Shown here one piece after another: positions 13,701-19,100 of a stretch of 19,100 nt of DNA. Where the stretch lies: NCBI GenBank assembly GCA_018816605.1, contig JAHIVS010000231.1, positions 1 through 19,100 of the forward strand, written 5' to 3'. The position numbers and the translations under genes are program-made. How positions within the stretch are numbered: position 1 is the first letter of the stretch; every line of letters begins with the position of its first letter. Source of the DNA: Pseudomonadota bacterium. Lineage in GTDB: Bacteria > Desulfobacterota > Desulfobacteria > Desulfobacterales > Desulfobacteraceae. The notes below the pieces were generated by a model. That model was given only the letters and a program-made list of their open reading frames with translations. It made no database searches and was not told the origin of the DNA.

Positions 13701-15338
13701 GTGGGAACAAATATTCAAATAGAAAAAATTGAACGGCTGAACCTTATTTTGAATGCATTTCGGGATGTGGGGCGCCTTTTGGTCAGTGAAAACGACAGGG
13801 AACGCCTGATCAAGGGTATCTGCGATATCCTGGTGGACAGGCGCGGATATTACAATGCCTGGATCGGCCTGCTGGATGGGGATAAAAAGGTAGAGCTGGT
13901 GGCTGATTCGGGTTTTAATTCAAAGTTTGGGGTAATGAAACAGCGCCTGGAAAAACAAGAGTTTACCCGGTGTATCCAGGAGACCATGGCCTCAGACCAG
14001 GTGTTCTCCGTCCATGACCCCATCAAGGAGTGCACGGACTGTGTCCTGGCACAAAATTATGCCGACCGGGGAGCACTTGCCGTTCAGCTGGCCTATGAGA
14101 AGGTCAACTACGGGTTCATGGTGTTGTCCACCCCCCGAAACCTGGCAATGGATGCAGCTGAAAAAACCATCATCAAAGAACTGGCCGATGATATTGCCGT
14201 GGGGCTTTACCGGCTGGATCTGAAAAAGAAACGGCAAAAGGCGGAGCGGGCTACCCAGAGAAGCAGGGCCCGGTTTAAAACCCTGATTGAAAACTCATTG
14301 AATTATATTTCCATCATCCAGGACCATTCCATTGTATACAAAAATCCGGGGCTTAGAAAAATCCATCATCTCATGAACCATGTGTTCGAACCGCCCGGAT
14401 TCTTAAATGTTTTTTCAGGAGACCGGGACCGGATAAAAGAAAAATACCGGGCGCTTTTGACCGACCAGATCACGCGGATTGAGGCGGATTTCAGATATTA
14501 TCCGTCGGAGAATAACCAGGAGGAAGACAAGATTCGATGGGCCCTTATTTCAGCCACCAAGATTGATTATCTGGGTGTTTCGTCCGTATTGACCAATATC
14601 ATGGATGTCACGGACTCAATGGAGGTCCAGAGCTTTTTAAGGATCCAGGACAAGATGACCTCCCTTGGAAGGGTGACAGCCGGTATTGCCCATGAAATTC
14701 GAAATCCTCTGTCGGGTGTTTATATCTACCTAAAGGCCTTGAAAAAGATATACAACCAATATGGGGACATCACCAAGGTCCTTTCCATCATCGACAAGAT
14801 CGAACTTGCTTCCCATAAGATCGAGTCCATTATCCAGCGGGTTATGGATTTTTCGAAACCGGGACAGCCCCAGTTTGTCATGACCGATCTGAACCATTAT
14901 ATCGATGAAGTTACCAAACTGACCGCCGTGACCCTTCGGAAAAAAGGGATTCGCCTGGTTAAACAGCTGGACCCTTCTATCCCGGAATGCTTTGCAGAAC
15001 CCCACCTCATCGAGCAGGTAATCTTAAATCTGGTTACCAATGCTGCCGAGGCCATGAATGATTTCACCGGTGACAAGGTGATTGAATTGTCCACCCAAAA
15101 AAAAGGGGAGACCATCGTTATCTGCGTATCCGATACAGGGCCCGGGATACCCTTTTCCCATCAATCCAAAATTTTTGATCCTTTCTATACCACCAAAACC
15201 AATAGCTCGGGCATCGGACTGAGCATCTGCCATAGAATCATTCTGGACCACGGCGGCGCCTTGAAATTCAGTTCATCCAAAAACAAGGGGGCCCGCTTTA
15301 TCATTGAACTGCCCTTAAACAATAAAAAAGGAAAATAA
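13701..15338 (+). CDS. Cytoplasmic GAF-PAS sensor histidine kinase (NtrB-like), 545 aa
   Basis: Residues about 20-172 form a GAF domain (opening with helix LNLILNAFRDVGRLL, ending ELADDIAVGL) containing a CTDC pair (C111, C114) that could bind metal or respond to redox state. After a charged coiled linker, residues about 186-310 form a PAS-like domain. The kinase core has H331 (TAGIAHEIRNPLSG), the N box N443-N447 (LNLVTNAAEAM), G1 DTGPGIP (478-484), F box IFDPFYTT (491-498) and a G2 loop NSSGIGLS (501-508). No membrane segments. The GTG start at 13701 is taken because no later in-frame ATG keeps the GAF helix. The gene ends 12 bp before the sigma-54 activator gene, the classic arrangement for a cognate NtrB/NtrC-type pair. 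Confidence 0.92.
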   Translation: MGTNIQIEKIERLNLILNAFRDVGRLLVSENDRERLIKGICDILVDRRGYYNAWIGLLDGDKKVELVADSGFNSKFGVMKQRLEKQEFTRCIQETMASDQVFSVHDPIKECTDCVLAQNYADRGALAVQLAYEKVNYGFMVLSTPRNLAMDAAEKTIIKELADDIAVGLYRLDLKKKRQKAERATQRSRARFKTLIENSLNYISIIQDHSIVYKNPGLRKIHHLMNHVFEPPGFLNVFSGDRDRIKEKYRALLTDQITRIEADFRYYPSENNQEEDKIRWALISATKIDYLGVSSVLTNIMDVTDSMEVQSFLRIQDKMTSLGRVTAGIAHEIRNPLSGVYIYLKALKKIYNQYGDITKVLSIIDKIELASHKIESIIQRVMDFSKPGQPQFVMTDLNHYIDEVTKLTAVTLRKKGIRLVKQLDPSIPECFAEPHLIEQVILNLVTNAAEAMNDFTGDKVIELSTQKKGETIVICVSDTGPGIPFSHQSKIFDPFYTTKTNSSGIGLSICHRIILDHGGALKFSSSKNKGARFIIELPLNNKKGK

Positions 15339-15350
15339 AAGGCAGAAAGG

Positions 15351-16748
15351 ATGATTCGATATACCATTGCCATTGTAGATGATGAAGAGACCATTCGGGA
15401 TTCTCTGGACATGGTTTTGAGTGATGAGTACACCATTGTCCTGTATGGGGACGCAGAATCCTTTGTGGACTCCCTGGAGAAGACCCTTCCCGATGTGGTG
15501 CTCATGGATATCGGGCTGCCGAAGATGAGCGGCATAGAGGCCCTTGAGATTTTCAAGGCCAAGGCTGTCAATAGCCCTGTGATCATGATAACGGCCTATG
15601 AGGATATCACCATGGTCATTTCTTCCATGAAGATGGGGGCCTTTGATTTCATCCTCAAGCCCATTAATCCGGATATTCTGGAGATGACCATCAAAAAGGC
15701 CATATCCTCCATCGCCCTTATGAAGGAAGTCCAGGTCCTCCAGGAAAAGTTTCTCCAGGAAAATGAACCCTGTTTTATCGGGGAAAGCAAGAATATCGAA
15801 AATATTATGGATTTTATCAATCTGGTGTCCAAAAGCCGGGACACGCCCATCATGATTCTGGGGGAAACGGGCACGGGAAAAGAATTGATTGCCAAGGCCA
15901 TCCATGCCAGAAGTCCTGTTTTCCAGGGACCTTTTGTGGCCGTCAATTGTTCGGCATTCCCTGAAGATCTGATCGAGTCCGAGTTGTTCGGGTACGAGCC
16001 CTATGCTTTTTCCGGTGCCAAACGTCAGGGGAAAAAAGGACTGATTGAAGAGGCGGATCAGGGAACCCTGTTTTTAGATGAGGTGGCGGACTTAAGCCCG
16101 GCCGGCCAGGCAAAGCTGCTGCGCTTCCTTGAAAACGGTGAATTCTACAAGGTGGGGGGAACCCAAATTTATCGGGTGCAGACCCGGGTGGTATCGGCCA
16201 CCAATAAGGACCTGGATCTGCTGGTGAAAGAAGAAAAATTCAGGAAAGATCTGTATTTCAGGCTTTGTGTGGTAAAGGCAAAAATACCCTCCTTAAATGA
16301 AAGGCCTGAAGATATTCTTCCCCTTGCCAAGCATTTTCTCCATGAATTTAATAAAAAATTTGGCAAAAGCGTAAAAGGCATATCCCCCGAAGCCCAGGCC
16401 CTTCTGGAAGCCCATGCGTTTACCGGCAATGTCCGGGAATTGAAGAATATTATTGAAAGAAGTGTGCTGGTGGCCAGAAACCAGCTTGTGGGCGTGGCGG
16501 AAATGGGATTGCTTTCCAATGGAGGGAGCGACCCGGTTCACCTTCCGGTTCAAAAACCCGCCGATCCCAAGGCACTGGCGCTGCCGGAAGAAGGGGTACA
16601 TTTGACCGATCTTCTGTCCGGCATTGAACGGGAGTACATGTCCCAGGCCATGGAACGGTCCAAGGGCAATGAGAGCCAGGCTGCAAAACTATTAAACATG
16701 AACCACCACACCTTCAGATACCGGTGGAAAAAATTATACGCAGAATAA
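15351..16748 (+). CDS. NtrC-family sigma-54-dependent response regulator, 465 aa
   Basis: The receiver (1-118) has D10-D11, phospho-acceptor D53 (LMDIGLPKMSG), T81 and K103. The AAA+ domain (140-385) has Walker A GETGTGKE (171-178), Walker B TLFLDEV (239-245) and the arginine-finger region FRKDLYFRL (297-305). The C-terminal Fis-type helix-turn-helix is at about 437-463 (NESQAAKLLNMNHHTFRYRWKK). The sigma-54-contacting L1 loop reads YAFSGA (218-223) rather than the canonical GAFTGA. AAAGG and AAAAGG motifs lie just before the ATG. It follows its likely cognate GAF kinase by 12 bp. Such proteins activate -24/-12 promoters from upstream enhancer sites; the only convincing one in the window is at 2671-2687, ahead of the met/hdr operon. 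That target link is inferred. Confidence 0.95.
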   Translation: MIRYTIAIVDDEETIRDSLDMVLSDEYTIVLYGDAESFVDSLEKTLPDVVLMDIGLPKMSGIEALEIFKAKAVNSPVIMITAYEDITMVISSMKMGAFDFILKPINPDILEMTIKKAISSIALMKEVQVLQEKFLQENEPCFIGESKNIENIMDFINLVSKSRDTPIMILGETGTGKELIAKAIHARSPVFQGPFVAVNCSAFPEDLIESELFGYEPYAFSGAKRQGKKGLIEEADQGTLFLDEVADLSPAGQAKLLRFLENGEFYKVGGTQIYRVQTRVVSATNKDLDLLVKEEKFRKDLYFRLCVVKAKIPSLNERPEDILPLAKHFLHEFNKKFGKSVKGISPEAQALLEAHAFTGNVRELKNIIERSVLVARNQLVGVAEMGLLSNGGSDPVHLPVQKPADPKALALPEEGVHLTDLLSGIEREYMSQAMERSKGNESQAAKLLNMNHHTFRYRWKKLYAE

Positions 16749-16757
16749 TTTTTTTTT
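16728..16757. terminator. AT-rich bidirectional terminator between convergent genes
   Basis: AAAAAATTAT (16728-16737) and ATAATTTTTT (16745-16754) form a perfect 10-bp inverted repeat with a 7-base loop. The right arm runs into T9 on the plus strand and the left arm gives T6 on the minus strand. It overlaps the end of the activator gene and abuts the cupin stop, so it could serve both convergent genes despite having no G-C pairs. Confidence 0.45.
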
Positions 16758-17121
16758 AAAATCCCTTGATCACCACCGGCTGCTTGACCACGGTGAGCAG
16801 CATTTTAAACCGGCTGGCGGCAAAGACCGAATGGGGCACATTGGCCGGCATGACCACCACCTGGCCGGCAGCTGCATCCAGGGTTTCCTTGTCAATGGTA
16901 ATCCGTGCCTGTCCGTCCAGGATCTGTACCATGGCATCTCCCGGCGAGGTGTGGGCGGAAATCTCTTCTCCCTTGTCAAAGGCAAAAAGGGTGATATTGA
17001 CATGGGATTTGCTGGAAAGGGTCCGGCTGACCACGCGCCCTTCTTCATAATCCACCAAATCGTTGATATGGATTGCCTGGGCAAAGGGTATGTTTTTGAT
17101 CAATTCTGTTTTTTCTGTCAT
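16756..17121 (-). CDS. Small single-domain cupin protein, 121 aa
   Basis: The start at 17121 is chosen because GGGGAG lies 8 bases upstream on the minus strand; an in-frame start at 17166 would add 15 residues without a good ribosome-binding site. The protein is one cupin_2-type beta barrel. Motif 1 is reduced to GEEISAHTSPGDAMVQILDG (residues 51-70, one His, H57); motif 2 is GQVVVMPANVPHSVFA (86-101, H97). With only two of the usual three or four metal ligands obvious, a metal enzyme is uncertain; many such proteins bind small ligands. It lies 91 bp downstream of metY on the same strand, separated by a strong inverted repeat. Function unknown. Confidence 0.8.
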   Translation of the reverse strand: MTEKTELIKNIPFAQAIHINDLVDYEEGRVVSRTLSSKSHVNITLFAFDKGEEISAHTSPGDAMVQILDGQARITIDKETLDAAAGQVVVMPANVPHSVFAASRFKMLLTVVKQPVVIKGF

Positions 17122-17181
17122 GCGAGTATCTCCCCAAAGGTTAATGTTGCGATCTGTTTTAAGCATATACCATGTTGTGGT

Positions 17182-17211
17182 CCATTGAATTGATTCAGAT
17201 CAATTCAATGG
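17182..17211. repeat. Perfect 13-bp inverted repeat between metY and the cupin gene
   Basis: CCATTGAATTGAT (17182-17194) and ATCAATTCAATGG (17199-17211) are perfectly complementary with a TCAG loop, directly after the metY stop codon. The minus-strand transcript would form a stable hairpin, but no T-tract follows in either direction. It may be a transcript-stabilising hairpin, a Rho-assisted terminator, or an operator for the cupin gene. Confidence 0.6.
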
Positions 17212-17212
17212 C

Positions 17213-18508
17213 CTAGGGTTTGCCAAGCGGGTCCTGACTGCCAAGGGCCTGGTCGATATCTTCCAGGATATCGCTGATGTCTTCAATCCCGACGGAGAGT
17301 CTGACCATGTCGCCTGTTACGCCGGCTTCCACCAGCTCATCATCGGAAAGCTGGGAGTGGGTGGTGGAGGCCGGGTGAATGGCAAGGCTTTTGGCATCCC
17401 CCACATTGGCCAGGTGTGAAATAAGACCCAGGCGGTTGATAAAGCGTTCCCCGCCTTTCCGGCCGTCCCTGGCGCCAAAGACCACCATGCCGCCATACCC
17501 GTTTTCAAACAATTGGGTTGCCACCCCGTGGGAGGGGTCGGATTCAAGACCCGGATACCGCACCCAGGCCACCTTGGGGTGGGCCAGTAAAAATTGGGCC
17601 ACTTTCATGGCGTTTTCGCAATGGGCCTTCATTCGCAGGGCAAGGGTCTCAATTCCCTGGAGAAAGATCCAGGCATTGTCCGGGCTGATACAGGCCCCCA
17701 GGTTTCGCAAGGGTCCCACCCGCATCCGCAGGATAAACGCAAGGGCGGACAGATCTCCCAGGTCATGGGCATACCGGAGGTCATGGTAGGAGGGATCGGG
17801 CTCATTGTAGAGCCTGAACCGTTCGTCGGTCCAGTCAAATTTGCCGCTGTCCACAACCATGCCGCCGATGGCGGTGCCGTGCCCCCCCATCCATTTGGTC
17901 AAAGAGTGGATAACAATGTCTGCCCCATGGTCAAGGGGTCTGAGCAGATAGGGCGTGGTAAAGGTGGAATCCACCGCCAGGGGCAGGTGGTGTTTTTTGG
18001 CAATGGCAGACAATTCTTTCAGGTTGGCCACATCCAGGGAGGGGTTGCCGATGGTTTCCGTGAACAAAAGCCGGGTCTTTGCTGTGATGGCCTTTTCAAC
18101 ATCCTCACCCTTGTCCGGGTGGACAAACGTCACCTTTATGCCCATTTCCGGGAGCATGTTGTGGAACATGGTAAAGGTTCCGCCATAGAGATTGGCCGTT
18201 GACACGACTTCGTCCCCATTGCTGCAGATATTGATGATGGTGTAGAAAATGGCAGCCGTTCCCGATGCAAGGGCCAGGGCCGCGGCGCCATTTTCCAGTG
18301 CCGCCACCCGTTGTTCCAGCACATCCTGGGTGGGATTCTGAATCCGTGTATAAATATTGCCCAGCTCCTTTAAGGCAAACAGATTGGCGGCATGCTCCGT
18401 GTTCTTGAACAGGTAGGAAGCGGTCCTGTGAAGGGGTACGCCCCTTGATCCTGTTTCGTCGGGGACTATGCCGGCATGAAGGGCCAGGGTCTTGAATTTA
18501 TAGGCCAT
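17213..18508 (-). CDS. metY: O-acetylhomoserine sulfhydrylase (homocysteine synthase), PLP-dependent, 431 aa
   Basis: This enzyme converts O-acetylhomoserine plus sulfide to homocysteine (and may use methanethiol). It is a full-length member of the Cys/Met-metabolism PLP family. Visible features are the opening FKTLALHAG, YTRIQNPT (53-60), the phosphate-binding SGTAA (82-86), D180 (LAVDSTF, pyridine nitrogen contact), PLP lysine K205 (HSLTKWMGGHG) and the C-terminal SLAIHPASTTHSQL loop that binds the substrate carboxylate. The length near 430 aa favours MetY over shorter cystathionine synthases and lyases. The start has AAAGGA about 9 bases upstream. Sulfide supply is abundant in a sulfate reducer, which fits direct sulfhydrylation. 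Homocysteine would be the acceptor of the methyl group from methyl-THF made by the MetF operon. Confidence 0.95.
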   Translation of the reverse strand: MAYKFKTLALHAGIVPDETGSRGVPLHRTASYLFKNTEHAANLFALKELGNIYTRIQNPTQDVLEQRVAALENGAAALALASGTAAIFYTIINICSNGDEVVSTANLYGGTFTMFHNMLPEMGIKVTFVHPDKGEDVEKAITAKTRLLFTETIGNPSLDVANLKELSAIAKKHHLPLAVDSTFTTPYLLRPLDHGADIVIHSLTKWMGGHGTAIGGMVVDSGKFDWTDERFRLYNEPDPSYHDLRYAHDLGDLSALAFILRMRVGPLRNLGACISPDNAWIFLQGIETLALRMKAHCENAMKVAQFLLAHPKVAWVRYPGLESDPSHGVATQLFENGYGGMVVFGARDGRKGGERFINRLGLISHLANVGDAKSLAIHPASTTHSQLSDDELVEAGVTGDMVRLSVGIEDISDILEDIDQALGSQDPLGKP

Positions 18509-18577
18509 CGGTGGTTTCCTTTCATCTGAAAAATGTGGACGGGCAATCGTTGGTGGTTCCCAAACAAGTCTTTAGAT

Positions 18578-18605
18578 AAGATATCCACATATGCGTATTC
18601 GTCAA
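18578..18605 (-). promoter_or_regulatory. Probable sigma-70-type promoter of metY
   Basis: On the minus strand TTGACG (18605-18600, 5/6 to consensus) and TATCTT (18583-18578, 4/6) are 16 bases apart. The predicted leader is about 60 nt before the ATG at 18508. It lies in the 132-bp gap after the lhgO stop. No known SAM-responsive riboswitch structure was recognised in the leader. Confidence 0.45.
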
Positions 18606-18640
18606 TATGAAATATCATCAAAAGAACGCCCAGGTTTGGA

Positions 18641-19100
18641 TCACAGGTTAAATTTGGCCTGGGCCCTGTCGCAAAGGTGCTCCCCGATGGGAATGGCGGA
18701 AGTGGCTGCAGGGGAGGGGGCATTGCAGACATGGAGGGACCTTGGGGTTTCGGAAAATAAAAAATCATGGACCAGGCTGCCGTCTTTTCCCACGGCCTGG
18801 GCACGGATACCCGCGGGATAAGCATTCATATCCCCAAGGGTCAGGCCGGGGCAGTATTTTTGAATGCGTCTCAGGTATCCGGGTTTATAGGAAGCATCAA
18901 TCCATTCGTTTATCCCGGACCTAAGGTGCCGCCCGATAACCTTCCAGAAGCCGGGGAAGGCCAGCATCTGGCCGGTATCAACCAGATCCACATTGAGTTT
19001 TCCATATCCTTCCCGTTTAAAGCCCATGACCGCGTTGGGGCCCACGGTGACGCATCCGTCGATCATGGGGGTTAAATGAACGCCCAGAAAGGGCAGGTCC
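18641..19100 (-). CDS. lhgO: L-2-hydroxyglutarate oxidase, C-terminal part, truncated at window edge
   Basis: The reading frame is open to the last base of the window; the 5' two thirds, including the FAD Rossmann motif, lie outside. The visible segment matches the C-terminal region of LhgO/YgaF-type FAD oxidases of the DAO superfamily: PFLGVHLTP then VTVGPNAVMGFKREGYG, FPGFWKVIGRHLRSGINE, PAGIRAQAVGKDGSLVHDF, and the FAD-contacting end HVCNAPSPAATSAIPIGEHL. The family oxidises L-2-hydroxyglutarate to 2-oxoglutarate and passes electrons to the quinone pool or oxygen; in an anaerobe a quinone acceptor is likelier. The Met at 19066 is an internal residue (THLTP-like context), not the start. It reads in the same direction as metY, 132 bp upstream of it. 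Confidence 0.88.
   Translation of the reverse strand, partial: DLPFLGVHLTPMIDGCVTVGPNAVMGFKREGYGKLNVDLVDTGQMLAFPGFWKVIGRHLRSGINEWIDASYKPGYLRRIQKYCPGLTLGDMNAYPAGIRAQAVGKDGSLVHDFLFSETPRSLHVCNAPSPAATSAIPIGEHLCDRAQAKFNL

Noticed and set aside
18533..18590. Possible riboswitch ahead of metY, based on ATGTGGA/TCCACAT pairing across 44 bases
   Set aside because: The distal arm lies within the spacer of the best promoter, so it would not be in the transcript, and no conserved SAM or SAH riboswitch core was seen.

Overview
The window looks like chromosomal DNA from a strictly anaerobic bacterium, most likely a sulfate reducer of the Desulfobacterota (Desulfobacteraceae-like). The basis is a methylenetetrahydrofolate reductase/heterodisulfide-reductase-type operon, cytoplasmic PAS/GAF histidine kinases, an NtrC-type regulator and moderate GC with Shine-Dalgarno starts. 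The genus is not determined. No rRNA, tRNA, CRISPR array, transposase or integrase was found.

Layout. (1) 1-2490: the 3' end of a hybrid histidine kinase; a conserved protein of unknown function; a CI/LexA-like S24 repressor closed by a strong intrinsic terminator; and a small two-helix membrane protein. (2) 2491-2800: a 310-bp AT-rich control region with a well-formed sigma-54 promoter, inverted repeats upstream of it, and a short reading frame resembling the core motif of the FmdE family. (3) 2801-8856: a tight plus-strand operon, metF-like / double-length hdrA / mvhD / metV / metF. This is the core of a MetVF-HdrA-MvhD type methylenetetrahydrofolate reductase, the methyl-branch reductase of the Wood-Ljungdahl pathway, without hdrB or hdrC in the window. 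It contains two different MetF paralogues, and only the second keeps all three expected active-site residues. (4) 8939-16748: a signalling block on the same strand: a single-domain receiver, a tandem ACT-domain protein translationally coupled to a PAS-PAS histidine kinase, a receiver-PAS-kinase hybrid, a GAF-PAS kinase, and a sigma-54 activator of the NtrC family. (5) 16756-19100, minus strand: the 3' end of an L-2-hydroxyglutarate oxidase gene, an O-acetylhomoserine sulfhydrylase gene (metY) and a small cupin. They converge on the signalling block at an AT-rich inverted repeat that could terminate both directions.

Working model (inference). The signalling block senses cytoplasmic redox or metabolite state through PAS, GAF and ACT domains and acts through the NtrC-type regulator on the sigma-54 promoter at 2671-2687. 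It would thereby couple one-carbon/C1 energy metabolism to a dedicated two-component network. The promoter and the activator are both visible in the sequence; the link between them is not proven.
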